In this document: one piece after another, positions 41,701-50,492 of the stretch | Numbering within the stretch: the stretch's first letter is position 1 | Layout of the letters: the number at the start of each line of letters is the position of its first letter | DNA from: a virus | Direction: 5' to 3' (one strand) | Virus record (IMG/VR): IMGVR_UViG_3300025108_000020 | Location: 48,307 to 112,306 of that record | DNA: 64,000 nt | Notes under the pieces: generated by a model | Told to the model about the DNA's origin: nothing | The model's input: only the letters and a program-made list of their open reading frames with translations | Databases searched by the model: none | Program-made: the position numbers and the translations under genes

Positions 41701-43669
41701 ATTCTGTTAAGATACCTGCGCTGACATCCAAGTAAGCAATTTGGACTAGACCATCTCCAGTGGCAGTTCTTTGATTAAACTGTCCAGTCCACCATCGGTA
41801 ATCAGAGACACCATAGTCAACAGTAGAGAACTGATCGAATAGTAAGTCAGTACCGGTACTAGTACTACCATAAGAAATGAGATTACTAGTACCACCATAA
41901 CCTGCAGTACCCTTACCAACACCTTGTCCACAATCGTTTAATAACCACTTCCTCAAATCTTCAGATGTAGCACCGGGGTTTCTCTGTAGGTATAAAGCAA
42001 TCAGTCCAGTAACTACAGGAGCAGCAGCAGATGTACCGTTGAAGTTGGCATCGAAATGAGTAGGGTTATCATATCTCTGGAAGTCTGCATAAGTTCCGCT
42101 AGGAAGACCAGCAGCTAGAGTATCCTCGGCAGGTGCATAAATGTCAACACCAGGACCACTGTTAGAATATTGTGCTTTTCTTTCTTTAAAATTAGATTCT
42201 ACAAAGTCATCAAGAGCACCCACATTAATAACAGGATGGTATCCAGTAAACTCATTAAATCCAATACCCTGAGGGTTCATCCAATCTCTATGAGATGTTG
42301 GTGTTCTCTGTCCACCAAACTCAGTCCTTGGATCATTAACACCGAATCTTAAATCCTCAACTCCATTAAGTCTATGAGGATCCGTAAATCCAAGACCAAT
42401 ATACTGGTTGTTATTACCAGCAGCAGCGACCATAATGACACCGGCTTCCATCATCTCATCGCCAGCAGTATTAGTGGCGTTAGATCTAGATGAAGAAGAC
42501 CAGGATTTATAAGCACCAAGCACTTGATTATTGAAACCAATAATCATATCCTCAACGCCAGATGGATCTCCAGCAGAGAGAGTTGATACATCAATGGTGC
42601 TAGAAATACCAGTAAATTTATATCTTGCAACTCCTGTTGCGTTGACAGCAGCCTGATAACCCCAAGAACCATTAACAACCGTAGGATTTCTTACACCAGT
42701 TTGCGTATTTACTGGTTTATATAAGTGGAAGAACTTAATGAGATCATAAGATGTCTCAATGTCCATACCAACATTATCAGACACACAAGGCATTGCCCAG
42801 ATGTTTGACTTAAATGCCAGACCAAAGTTTTTACCAGCAGCAAGAGATGCAGTTGCAGTACCGTGACCATCGCCTAAGTCGTTGCTACCTGATGTGCCAA
42901 TACCAATAGCACCATTCCTATTGTATCCAGAAGGAATAGAAACTTCAGGAAGAAGAACAAACTCAGAAGATCTAGCGTTGTTATCTTCCCACCATGCTTC
43001 TGCTCTGCTGGTATCAATACCAATAGATCCATCTTCTAATGTAAAAGTAAACCCGTTAACAGCAAAATATCCAGGATCAAGATAATATGGGAAGTCAAGA
43101 ACGAGATCAAGCACCCTACTTGTTCCGTCATCGTTCAAGAATTCTGGGTGTGATTGCAGAGTACCAGAGTCTTGAACAACAATATCTACATTTCTACCAT
43201 CATATAAGAACTCAAAGTTACCTTGCTTAGGTGCAATATCACCAACTACACCAGCCCAAAACTCTCCATTGGTTGTAATACCAGAAAGTCTAGGAAGTGC
43301 CCAGTTCGTTCTATTTAATTCTGCAGAGGTTGGATTTGTGGCTGGTGGGCCATTACTATCTAAGTCCCTGTAAATTTTTACATCACCAGAAAATCTGTTG
43401 GGCATCACCAGAGATGGATCTGGAAAGCTTTCTCTATTATCTTTTAGTGAAAGTTCAATCCACTTGACATAAGGATGACGACCAATCTCTTGAGCCTCAT
43501 CATCCGTTAACTCATAAGTACCACGAACCGCACTGATTGAGTGCGAGTCGGTACAAGTTATTTGTCTGTCTGGAATTCCATCTTGGTTTGAGTCAATGGT
43601 GAGAGCACCATGAATATCATTCCAATGTTCTGCACTGGTAACTGCCAGGGTATATCTTTTAAGAGTCAT
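38720..43669 (-). CDS. Giant fibre-like protein with subtilisin (S8) domain
   Basis: This 1649-residue protein holds a subtilase domain at about 150-590 with a complete triad: D167 (VDIVVQDSGT), H269 (DGHGTATAS) and S547 (FNGTSAAAPVV), with the oxyanion N419 (MVAAAGNN). It continues with fibronectin-like repeats (about 640-880), fibre repeats of the kind GDGSxITxxxG, and a C-terminal beta domain (YRFTNAAQQANYPIRFYYA). It probably is a virion protein that cuts host surface proteins or matures fibres. A late motif is at 43701-43708. Confidence 0.85.
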   Translation of the reverse strand: MTLKRYTLAVTSAEHWNDIHGALTIDSNQDGIPDRQITCTDSHSISAVRGTYELTDDEAQEIGRHPYVKWIELSLKDNRESFPDPSLVMPNRFSGDVKIYRDLDSNGPPATNPTSAELNRTNWALPRLSGITTNGEFWAGVVGDIAPKQGNFEFLYDGRNVDIVVQDSGTLQSHPEFLNDDGTSRVLDLVLDFPYYLDPGYFAVNGFTFTLEDGSIGIDTSRAEAWWEDNNARSSEFVLLPEVSIPSGYNRNGAIGIGTSGSNDLGDGHGTATASLAAGKNFGLAFKSNIWAMPCVSDNVGMDIETSYDLIKFFHLYKPVNTQTGVRNPTVVNGSWGYQAAVNATGVARYKFTGISSTIDVSTLSAGDPSGVEDMIIGFNNQVLGAYKSWSSSSRSNATNTAGDEMMEAGVIMVAAAGNNNQYIGLGFTDPHRLNGVEDLRFGVNDPRTEFGGQRTPTSHRDWMNPQGIGFNEFTGYHPVINVGALDDFVESNFKERKAQYSNSGPGVDIYAPAEDTLAAGLPSGTYADFQRYDNPTHFDANFNGTSAAAPVVTGLIALYLQRNPGATSEDLRKWLLNDCGQGVGKGTAGYGGTSNLISYGSTSTGTDLLFDQFSTVDYGVSDYRWWTGQFNQRTATGDGLVQIAYLDVSAGILTEFGGITEPSVESPVNNDIGISTEGLQLRSSQYVAIGDTTVSGTLKAIEMQLSVASDFSSIVWESTGDNDTNVIQTVDVQLAGFTTHYARVRHLSNDDGTAFTSYTSDYSVGIVSFSTLGNAPGVQAPTITSPISGTTLNQRFGIALVSSAFVSIDSEAVSGTLKAVEFEVAEDSGFTTIVFTSVGDNNTSLSQIIPDGLNSSHTFYVRCRHLSNADGTSGVAHASPFSAVVTFTTPGAALAEVGRLASIKTTLTNGVVEPVQLYESDNLLEVSISVANQNDFRSTFSIGISSTPGFKQSDFITYGIPLERGGTRLIEKVGIKPGDKIFVSSFDPNISFLAFATRKFDKLGPDSALVHGRRRSGTLGFKPPFQINTNLEFFTAQEDSLVTVHATNQNSDSTVGMSVGLSSGGIAEFQESDYLVFGLRLAPLQDVQIDNLALAKGQSLIVRGSRPNLTFVAHSVPQDPGPSGIGTNINVNTTGNITANSFFGDGSGITGVTGVGAGVIIKDNDSPVGTAATINFAQNLTVSPISAGIVTITAADTVSIAQTANSLAAGVSVPKATQADFATVAGIATQATTATSATTADSALTAVTASQLDSAATITSSNDITAPRFIGDGSQLTNIVASGSGVIVQDSGSAVGTAGTVNFNAGLDVSPVSAGIVTVTINEAPRATLAGIASEAIIAGIATYATLAGLASQANNALFANSSSFSTLTGAADTAKNLYTEFEGTFKPLPTTIGTKTADHRYFGIGSDRSINVQGYESPYLRFEVGQTYRFTNAAQQANYPIRFYYAPDGSAVGFGTTTPNQFSDNVTETGTYTEILIDENTPQQLYYGAGVGTQFGNMGNSIQVFNNDFHKVSRVGEFKNLVGLKTATYTQFYEGRATSWYMNSNLGVGNSDYVPGDRSHNVSSILQTATGTYTVNFADAMNDTDYAVIGIASGTNAFPGGIVNLRISDRTVNGYTVRVYNGIPALEDLGELSIMTLGGQDGERTYI

Positions 43670-43700
43670 GCCTCAAAATCTATCGGTGAGCACCTTTTTT

Positions 43701-43708
43701 ATATTTAG
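43701..43708 (-). promoter_or_regulatory. T4-late-like promoter motif
   Basis: CTAAATAT on the minus strand lies 31 bases before the subtilase-fibre start, in the gap between divergent genes. Confidence 0.45.
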
Positions 43709-43742
43709 GTATGGTAGAATATATATTATAAAGAGTCTTACT

Positions 43743-44537
43743 ATGAATATTGTTACTGGAGCAAAAGGTTTCATCGGTAGTCATTTTGCTAAGACCATGA
43801 ATGATGTACTTGAAATTGATATTGATAACTGCTTTGATCTTCTGAACAAATTTAATCGTTGGGACGAAGTAGATATGATTATTCATATGGGTGCTCGTTC
43901 CTTTACAACAGATAAGGATGTTGACCTAGTTTATAAGTATAATATTGATTATAGTATAAAATTATTTGAGAAAGCCATTGAGCATGGAATTCCAGTAAAG
44001 TATGCATCCTCAGCATCTACTTATGGAAAATGTGATTCTGGTCCCATCATCAATCCTCTAAATTACTACGCACTATCTAAAGCAACTGTTGATTACTGGG
44101 TGCAAGACAATATGCACAGATTCTCCCATATCCAGGGGTTTAAGTTCTTTAATGTATACGGTAGCGGTGAGGTTCACAAAGGAGAGCAGGCAAGTCTTGT
44201 AAGTAAGTTCAAGTGGCAATCTGCTACAGGCAAAGTTCACCCCTTTGAAGGATCAAATAAGGTACATAGAGATTATATCTGGGTGGGTGACATTGTAAGT
44301 GTTGTTCTCACTAATAGTGCAGGCAGTGGCATATACGATCTAGGAACTGGTGCCGCAATTACTATTCAAGAGGTGGCAGATTTAGTCGCACAAAAAACCG
44401 AGGCTGTGGTAGAGGAAGTTCCCTTCCCACCAAACCTCGTTGGTAAGTATCAATATAATACTCAAGCAGATATGAATTGGTTAACTTATAAGTTTAAAAC
44501 CGTCGCAGATTATGTCAATCACCACGATGAATTCTAA
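43743..44537 (+). CDS. hldD: ADP-heptose 6-epimerase-like SDR protein
   Basis: The start is the ATG at 43743; the longer frame to 43668 covers the intergenic gap. The 264-residue protein has the NAD(P)-binding motif TGAKGFIGSHF, SSAST, the catalytic Y109-x3-K113 (YALSK), and the HldD pattern FKFFNVYGSGEVHKGEQASL with HRDYIWVGDIV. HldD turns ADP-D-glycero-D-manno-heptose into the L-glycero form. It faces and slightly overlaps (23 bases) the heptose cassette on the other strand, which carries the preceding pathway steps. Confidence 0.85.
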   Translation: MNIVTGAKGFIGSHFAKTMNDVLEIDIDNCFDLLNKFNRWDEVDMIIHMGARSFTTDKDVDLVYKYNIDYSIKLFEKAIEHGIPVKYASSASTYGKCDSGPIINPLNYYALSKATVDYWVQDNMHRFSHIQGFKFFNVYGSGEVHKGEQASLVSKFKWQSATGKVHPFEGSNKVHRDYIWVGDIVSVVLTNSAGSGIYDLGTGAAITIQEVADLVAQKTEAVVEEVPFPPNLVGKYQYNTQADMNWLTYKFKTVADYVNHHDEF

Positions 44538-44877
44538 TTGAATCAGAGTCAAAGTGTTGCGTTGAAAACTCAAACAGTTCAGAGTCATCCAACGCAATCA
44601 TCTGATGCTTTAGTCCAGTAGGAACATAGAACTTATCTCCAGGCTCTAAGACTGTGAGTTCTGCTTTACTAAGATCGTCATCCCACCCATAATATAATGA
44701 GATGAGTCCACTCTGTAAGTAGAAGGTCTCATCTTTTATTTCATGGTAATGCCAAGAGCATCTCTTATTCTTTTCAATGAATAAGAGTTTACCACAATAC
44801 ATTTCATTATTTACAATCCACTTTTCATGACCCCATCCTTTGGGTACGATTTTAATGTCTGAAGAAGTCTTTGTCAT
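44515..44877 (-). CDS. Cupin (sugar-phosphate isomerase-like)
   Basis: The 120-residue single cupin has KGWGHEKWIVNNEMYCGKLL, then WHYHEIKDETFYLQSGLISL (HxH...E) and LEPGDKFYVPTGLKHQMIAL (G...P...H). This is close to the C-terminal domain of mannose-6-phosphate isomerase/GDP-mannose pyrophosphorylase. It is the last gene of the sugar cassette and may isomerise or bind a sugar phosphate. Confidence 0.75.
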   Translation of the reverse strand: MTKTSSDIKIVPKGWGHEKWIVNNEMYCGKLLFIEKNKRCSWHYHEIKDETFYLQSGLISLYYGWDDDLSKAELTVLEPGDKFYVPTGLKHQMIALDDSELFEFSTQHFDSDSIRIHRGD

Positions 44878-45178
44878 TGATTCCTTTGTCGTCTATGTAG
44901 TAATCAGCTGAAGGTTTTCCTAAGTATAGATTATGAAACTTACATCCCCATGACTCTATTTGACTCTTAGTAAACTCATAAAACTCTTTCTCAGATAGAT
45001 CTCTATCATTATTATATCTACCCATACCTCTAGCAGTAAGATAGGTAATGATATGACCTTCATCATAGAGTTTATTTATTGTTTGTATGCGATCCCACAT
45101 GGGTGTTGCATGGGTATATCTGTGTTCTCCTTGTCCAGGAAAACAAATAGTACCATCAATATCAACAGTATATCTCAT
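44852..45178 (-). CDS. Small HAD-like phosphatase
   Basis: The 108-residue protein starts MRYTVDIDGTIC with the HAD motif I D6-x-D8-G-T, then HIITYLTARGMGR (motif II T), and KPSADYYIDDKG near the end (K and DD). It lacks a large cap. In the cassette it could remove phosphate from heptose bisphosphate, as GmhB does, or act on another sugar. The assignment is by context. Confidence 0.75.
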   Translation of the reverse strand: MRYTVDIDGTICFPGQGEHRYTHATPMWDRIQTINKLYDEGHIITYLTARGMGRYNNDRDLSEKEFYEFTKSQIESWGCKFHNLYLGKPSADYYIDDKGINDKDFFRH

Positions 45179-45744
45179 TCAAAAAAAGTGCAAGTAACAT
45201 TAAAAGAAATAGTAATCCTATTATCTTGTGCAGGTTCAGTACAATGATACAAATCAGAAGGAAATACTAGTACGCTACCTTCACTGATATGTTTAGTATC
45301 ATAAGAAAAGTTTTGATATGCCGTGTTAGATGTTCCTGCACCAAAAAATATTGTGTTGTTCTCTTCTCCTACATGAAGAAGATATACTCCAGAGAAAGTA
45401 GCGTCAGCATGAACATGAGGACCATGCGATTCACCTACCTTATAGTTATTATACCAGATATGTTGTAAGTTTATGTCATCTACATCAGGAATGTTAAAAG
45501 GTAGAGACTCTATGCAAGATGCGACTGGATCAAATACAATTTCAGAAAATAAATCATGAAGTTCAAGGTAGTCTCCAAACTTACCAGACTTATCATTGAA
45601 ATTATCGTAACATGATTCAACTGGTCGTTGCGTTATCCAAGGAAGTAATTTTTCTTTGATCTCATCATGACTCTGCAATTTCTTTTTATAAAGAAAAGGA
45701 CCAGGAAATAAAACTAGATCAGATGTTGAGGATTCTATCGACAT
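45175..45744 (-). CDS. 2OG-Fe(II) oxygenase-like protein in sugar cassette
   Basis: The 189-residue protein has SHGPHVHADATFSGVYLLHV (H107, H110, H112), FPSDLYHCTEPA (H167) and DNRITISFNV (R176), a full ligand set. It overlaps the HAD gene by 4 bases and the kinase by 26, so it is part of the same operon. It may hydroxylate a sugar or the carbamoylated product. Confidence 0.75.
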   Translation of the reverse strand: MSIESSTSDLVLFPGPFLYKKKLQSHDEIKEKLLPWITQRPVESCYDNFNDKSGKFGDYLELHDLFSEIVFDPVASCIESLPFNIPDVDDINLQHIWYNNYKVGESHGPHVHADATFSGVYLLHVGEENNTIFFGAGTSNTAYQNFSYDTKHISEGSVLVFPSDLYHCTEPAQDNRITISFNVTCTFFE

Positions 45745-46513
45745 TATCCATTGTTAGAGTGTAAGTACCAGGATTCTGTACTGCAATAGCAGCCGCCTTA
45801 TTAGCAAAACAAATTGCTTCATCCATTGACGGAAGTTGAATATAATAGAAGACTAAAGCTGCGAGGAAAGTATCTCCAGCTCCAGTTACATCAAATGTCC
45901 GAACAAGATCTACACATGGAAACTTTTTTTTATTCCATGCAGCACCATCAGATCCCATAGTAACAATCATATTAGCAGAGTTAGGAATATGATCTGGATC
46001 TAAACCTTCAAACTCTTTCTTGTTAATTTTGTAGATGACATTATTATACTCAGTAGGTAAGACAGTTTTTTTCGTATCCACAAATATCTTAGTATTAGGA
46101 TACCTACCAGCAATGTCACTGATTGTTTTTGCGTCGGGAATATATCCTTTGTCATAGTCCGAAATAACAATAGCATCATATGTTTCATGCAATAAAGCCA
46201 TCTGCAATTCAGATGGATGTAAGGGTCTTACATCGGGTTCATTATCTACTCGGACAATCTGTTGGTTAGATCTACTATCAATGTATCTCGTCTTAGTGAG
46301 AGGTTCCTTATTAGTAAGAAAGGTTACATTAATACCAAGAGACTCTAGATTGGCATGAACATTAGCAGCCATGCCAGGTGCCTGTTCTTTTTCGCTTTGG
46401 ATCAATATAGGAACTGGTGCCTCTGGGCTTAGTCTATTGCATGGACCATAGACCCATTCATCAGTACAACTATCCCCGATCAATAATACTTTGTATGGTC
46501 TTGCTAGTTGCAT
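45719..46513 (-). CDS. hldE1: Heptose-7-phosphate kinase-like (HldE N-domain)
   Basis: The 264-residue PfkB/ribokinase-type protein has VLLIGDSCTDEWVYG, RLSPEAPVPI, then DYDKGYIPD, IFVDTKK, and the catalytic DVTGAGDTF. RLSPEAPVPI and the following APGMAANV closely follow the HldE/RfaE kinase domain, which phosphorylates heptose-7-phosphate at C1. Here the two HldE activities are on separate genes in reverse order. Confidence 0.88.
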   Translation of the reverse strand: MQLARPYKVLLIGDSCTDEWVYGPCNRLSPEAPVPILIQSEKEQAPGMAANVHANLESLGINVTFLTNKEPLTKTRYIDSRSNQQIVRVDNEPDVRPLHPSELQMALLHETYDAIVISDYDKGYIPDAKTISDIAGRYPNTKIFVDTKKTVLPTEYNNVIYKINKKEFEGLDPDHIPNSANMIVTMGSDGAAWNKKKFPCVDLVRTFDVTGAGDTFLAALVFYYIQLPSMDEAICFANKAAAIAVQNPGTYTLTMDNVDRILNI

Positions 46514-46874
46514 AATCTTCTAACCTAGGGAAAAAATGTAATTCAGTAGCGTACATAGATCCAATGACTGACTTTCCTTCCCAGTCAGACCCCACTACCA
46601 TTATATCAGGTGCAGTAACAGCTATGCACTTTTCTAGTTCCTCATCAGAACCAAATAGAACTACATGATCTACAGTCTTAAGACTTTGTAGCATGTATGC
46701 TCTATCTTCGGCGTTATTTATTGGGCGAGAAGGACCTTTCTTTTCCCTTACCCGCTCATCACTATCAATACCAACAACTACCACATCACCCATAGATTTT
46801 GCATACTCTAAGAGTTGCAAATGTCCAGAGTGAAGGATATCGAAGGTTCCATTTACAAAAACTTTTTTAGTCAT
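46470..46874 (-). CDS. hldE2: Heptose-1-phosphate adenylyltransferase-like (HldE C-domain)
   Basis: The 134-residue protein has NGTFDILHSGHLQLLEYAKS with the HxGH nucleotidyltransferase motif, GIDSDERVREKKGPSRPIN and VVGSDWEGKSVIG. It matches the C-terminal domain of HldE/RfaE, which adds AMP to heptose-1-phosphate. It overlaps the kinase by 44 bases and the carbamoyltransferase by 8. Confidence 0.9.
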   Translation of the reverse strand: MTKKVFVNGTFDILHSGHLQLLEYAKSMGDVVVVGIDSDERVREKKGPSRPINNAEDRAYMLQSLKTVDHVVLFGSDEELEKCIAVTAPDIMVVGSDWEGKSVIGSMYATELHFFPRLEDYATSKTIQSIIDRG

Positions 46875-48660
46875 TAGATACCTTGATCATCTTACCATGT
46901 TCAGGAAGATAAAGATACTCGATGTCAGAGTTAGCAAGAGTACGACAAGCGTCGTCCAGGGTCTCCACCAAAGGTTCTCCACCAAGATTAAAAGAGGTAT
47001 TAAACAAAATCGGACAACCCGTAGCATCATAGAAGGCTTTGATGAGGTCATAGTAGTTCTTATTCTGTTCTTCAGTAACAGTTTGAATACGACATGTTCC
47101 ATCAACATGAATAATAGCTGGAATTTTTTCTTCGATACCAGGTTGACACTTAACGGCATACATCATGAAAGGAGTATCTTCCATCCCACGCAAATCAAAC
47201 CATTCGTCTGCATGTTCAGCAAGAATAGATCCAGCAAAGGGACGGAAGTACTCACGATTCTTCACTAAATTAACAAAATCTTTTCCATCAGGATCACGAG
47301 GATCATACATGATAGATCTATTACCCAATGCACGAGGACCTGCTTCTGATTTTCCTTGGAAAAGAGAAACAATATTCTCATTAGAGATCAAATCAATAAC
47401 ATCTTTATTCTCAGCGTCAGTTACCGTACCACTATACTTATCAGCAATGTCAATGATCTGTTCAATAGTATAGTTATAGTCTGGACCATAATATAAATCA
47501 GTAATTCTAGGAGGAACTGCTGGTTCTTCATCCTTTAAAGATTGATAATACACTAACAATGCAGCCCCAATAGCAGTTCCACCATCATTACTGACAGGTT
47601 CAACAAAGAGATTGATACCATCATCTTTCAACTTATCAAGATACCAATAATTTGCTACACAATTCAATCCATATCCACCAGAAAGAACAACATTCTTTTT
47701 ACCACTTACCTCTACAGCCTTATAGATTAATTTAAGAACTGCTTCTTGAGTTTCAGTTTGTACTGCATATGCAAGGTCTCTACGATTCTTAAGTTTAGTT
47801 AGATCGTCAGAATCATGATTATTTAAGAAAGGATATTCTTGAACATTGACATGCCCAGCATTAGGATAAGTAGGAATAATAACATTCCTATCTACTGTTC
47901 CACTCTTCTTAAATAAAGTAGGAACCTCATCATTAGGTTCTCCATATGGGAATAATCCCATAGTTTTACCAGCCTCAATAGCATGCCAACCACAATACTG
48001 TGTCGCAGCTTCATATGCTTTTACAATACCTGCAGTTTCATCAAGAGTGTATGTGAAAGATCCAGTCTCACCAGGATAAGCCATTGCTGCTTCCATTTCA
48101 GCAACATAGTTTGTGGTACAAGGTCCACGAGATCCAAGATGTTTATATAAGGTATTAATCTCACTTGGGAACTTACAATCAAAAATAGTTTCAGTTTCCC
48201 ATACAGTTTCAGTCTGCCCCATTACATCAAACTGAATGAAGGTTCCAGCTCCATCAACTACTAGGGCAGCTGCTTCTTCAAATCCAGACCGATAAAAAGC
48301 AGCAGCAGCGTGAAGTTTATGATGAACATTACCAACATCAACAACCTGAGGATGCCTCTTTTCTGGATCTGGTTCGACATCTTTAATCAAACCCAGTTTT
48401 CTTGCCATCCCAACATAAATTGGTTCATTACTATACTCAAGATGACCACAATCTCTTTCCATCAATTGAGTATGACCAACAACAAGAAAATCAAGCTTAT
48501 CGGTATACTTTTTTATCTCCAATAGTGAAGCAATAGGTCCACCATCATATTTACGGCGAGATAATCTCTCTTCTTCAACAGCAAAAACAATCTCACCATC
48601 CTTTAGAAGACATACTCCAGCGTTGTGTCCGCGAGTAATACCAGCAATCCACTGAGTCAT
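46867..48660 (-). CDS. NodU/CmcH-family carbamoyltransferase
   Basis: The 597-residue protein has GITRGHNAGVCLLKDGEIVF, GNVHHKLHAAAAFYRSGFEE (metal ligands of the Kae1-like fold), VVDGAGTF, then in the YrdC-like C-domain SEAGPRALGNRSIMYDPRD, REYFRPFAGSILAEHA and FNTSFNLGGEPLV. These enzymes make carbamoyl-AMP and move the carbamoyl group to a sugar or antibiotic hydroxyl. The cassette suggests a carbamoylated heptose. Confidence 0.93.
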   Translation of the reverse strand: MTQWIAGITRGHNAGVCLLKDGEIVFAVEEERLSRRKYDGGPIASLLEIKKYTDKLDFLVVGHTQLMERDCGHLEYSNEPIYVGMARKLGLIKDVEPDPEKRHPQVVDVGNVHHKLHAAAAFYRSGFEEAAALVVDGAGTFIQFDVMGQTETVWETETIFDCKFPSEINTLYKHLGSRGPCTTNYVAEMEAAMAYPGETGSFTYTLDETAGIVKAYEAATQYCGWHAIEAGKTMGLFPYGEPNDEVPTLFKKSGTVDRNVIIPTYPNAGHVNVQEYPFLNNHDSDDLTKLKNRRDLAYAVQTETQEAVLKLIYKAVEVSGKKNVVLSGGYGLNCVANYWYLDKLKDDGINLFVEPVSNDGGTAIGAALLVYYQSLKDEEPAVPPRITDLYYGPDYNYTIEQIIDIADKYSGTVTDAENKDVIDLISNENIVSLFQGKSEAGPRALGNRSIMYDPRDPDGKDFVNLVKNREYFRPFAGSILAEHADEWFDLRGMEDTPFMMYAVKCQPGIEEKIPAIIHVDGTCRIQTVTEEQNKNYYDLIKAFYDATGCPILFNTSFNLGGEPLVETLDDACRTLANSDIEYLYLPEHGKMIKVSND

Positions 48661-49637
48661 TTACCAAATCCTTTTGTAGGGGTTTCTGTTGTCTCTTTTT
48701 TCTTTACAGGTTTTCCAAGTCTATCTCTACAAGACTTTAACACACTTGCAATATCATCTTCTGACATTGCCATACACTCATCATTCTGCATATCCGCATA
48801 GTCTTCCATTGTCAATCTAATAGGAGAGAATGTTCTTTTATCTTCTCCCAAATCAATTATATCAAATTGATTATCATTTGGATAGCTAATATTAATAGGA
48901 TATGTTGATCCAATCACTGCTGTTACACTAGTATCAGTTGCAGCTGCAATGTGTTGACCAACAGAATCGCAACCTAAGAAATGATCTGCCCTATTAATAA
49001 TAGATGTCCAGATACGGACATCGGGAATTTGAGGTAGAATAAATGGGTACTTAGATTCTCCCTCCTCTGTCTGAAATGGGAACTCAGACATTATAATTAC
49101 ACAATAATCTTTCTTGAGATCATTAACTATCTTACTGATATCTCCAAGACTGAAACTTCTAGATGTTGGGTCAAAAATATATCCACCCTCATCCATTACA
49201 CCTCTACCAAAAGGTTGAATTACAACAACTTTTTCTTTACCAGTAACTTTAATTGCTTCATCGACTAGCTGAAGACCTTGAATACCCTCATGCTTTGCTA
49301 GTTTAATTGTAGGTTTAGGAAGATCCCTAGGTTCTTCTGTACCATTAATTTCCATATCAAATGCTTGAGCAATACTACATTTTTGATTGTAGTAATGCCA
49401 ACGACGATATGGTTCAGGTGTAACACAATCTCTGTCTTTGATCTTATCTTCAAAAAGATCTTTATGCCAGTTGTCGTATGCGTATTTGTGAAGGACTGGA
49501 TGGGACTTATAGAAATTCATCCCACCTTCACACACAATGATAAAATCATCATGTGTCTCTGCATATTTTTCAAAGGCAGGGATGGAGGTGATAACTCTAC
49601 CAGCTCCTCCATTAATGAAGAATGCTTTTGATCTCAT
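48657..49637 (-). CDS. GT9-like (heptosyl) glycosyltransferase
   Basis: The 326-residue protein has a GT-B layout: FFINGGAGRVITSIPAFEKY at the start, KVVVIQPFGRG in the middle and DHFLGCDSVGQHIAAATDTS, VTAVIGSTYP near the end. This is the GT9/ADP-heptose:LPS heptosyltransferase pattern. It would move the heptose made by the cassette onto a lipid or protein acceptor. It overlaps the carbamoyltransferase start by 4 bases. Confidence 0.75.
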   Translation of the reverse strand: MRSKAFFINGGAGRVITSIPAFEKYAETHDDFIIVCEGGMNFYKSHPVLHKYAYDNWHKDLFEDKIKDRDCVTPEPYRRWHYYNQKCSIAQAFDMEINGTEEPRDLPKPTIKLAKHEGIQGLQLVDEAIKVTGKEKVVVIQPFGRGVMDEGGYIFDPTSRSFSLGDISKIVNDLKKDYCVIIMSEFPFQTEEGESKYPFILPQIPDVRIWTSIINRADHFLGCDSVGQHIAAATDTSVTAVIGSTYPINISYPNDNQFDIIDLGEDKRTFSPIRLTMEDYADMQNDECMAMSEDDIASVLKSCRDRLGKPVKKKETTETPTKGFGK

Positions 49638-49663
49638 ACTAATTTGGTCAACAAAGTATATAG

Positions 49664-50401
49664 TTATAAAAAGAAAACCTGATTCACTCGATCATGTTCG
49701 GTGAACATCCCATGATCAATGTTCTGCGAGTGCATCACATCAGCTTCATAAAAGATACATCTATTATACACCATTTCAGCCTCATATTCAACTCTCCACT
49801 CCCTATCACCATACAACCACTTTCTAATGTATGGAAAACACTGTTCAGGTCTTGTAACCTCATCATCAAATCCCTCGGGTTTGTCAATATATTCTATTAC
49901 CTTATATGGAAGAGACATCTGCCCTTTATACGAATATAAATTTGTACCACCTTGGCATTCTTCTGGAGTATTCAAATAGATCACCACTCCAAACTGATTA
50001 AAGTCTGTGGTAATGTCATTCATATAAGCATCTTGATGGGGAATACTACACCAAGGTGCATGAAATACACTATGATAATTCAAAATATTGCACATGAATC
50101 CAACAGCATCCCATTGAAATTCATACATTTTTTGGTGAATATGCTTGCTCCACAAAGAATTGTCTAAGCAATACTTATCAAAGAATGGTTTGAGTTTATC
50201 TTTTACTTCTGATGTTTCTTGGAATACTCTCTGTCCAGGAAGACCCTTGATTAAATTCTTATCATCTTTCTTTTCAGATCTTAATGCAAGTTCTCTTACT
50301 TCATCTGGATTTTTATAAAAATTATCAACAGTTATAATCGTTCTATTTTGTGGTCCTACTCTCTTAATACTAACATCAAGATTTTCATTTAGTTCAAACA
50401 T
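49664..50401 (-). CDS. DUF6445/2OG-Fe(II) oxygenase-like protein
   Basis: The 245-residue protein has IPHQDAYMND (H122-x-D124), GVVIYLNTPEECQGGTNLYS, EADVMHSQNIDH (H224) and EHDRVNQVFFL (R238). The GVVIYLN...GGTNLY block is typical of DUF6445-like oxygenase proteins. It heads the sugar operon on the minus strand, 26 bases from the glycosyltransferase. Confidence 0.75.
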   Translation of the reverse strand: MFELNENLDVSIKRVGPQNRTIITVDNFYKNPDEVRELALRSEKKDDKNLIKGLPGQRVFQETSEVKDKLKPFFDKYCLDNSLWSKHIHQKMYEFQWDAVGFMCNILNYHSVFHAPWCSIPHQDAYMNDITTDFNQFGVVIYLNTPEECQGGTNLYSYKGQMSLPYKVIEYIDKPEGFDDEVTRPEQCFPYIRKWLYGDREWRVEYEAEMVYNRCIFYEADVMHSQNIDHGMFTEHDRVNQVFFL

Positions 50402-50421
50402 TTTATAAAATCCTAAAAATC

Positions 50422-50452
50422 AAAAAAAATTCCGGGGAAAATTTCCCCGAAA
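50422..50452 (-). terminator. Intrinsic terminator
   Basis: On the minus strand CGGGGAAA-TTTTCCCCG is followed by GAATTTTTTTT. It separates the fibre-assembly gene at 50493 from the sugar cassette. Confidence 0.85.
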
Positions 50453-50492
50453 TTATGGAATTAAAAAGTCAATTTCGTTTCAGGATCAATTA

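Noticed and set aside
46470-46513. Possible HldE fusion by frameshift
   Set aside because: The two domains are in the order opposite to HldE, have their own starts, and no slippery site was seen.
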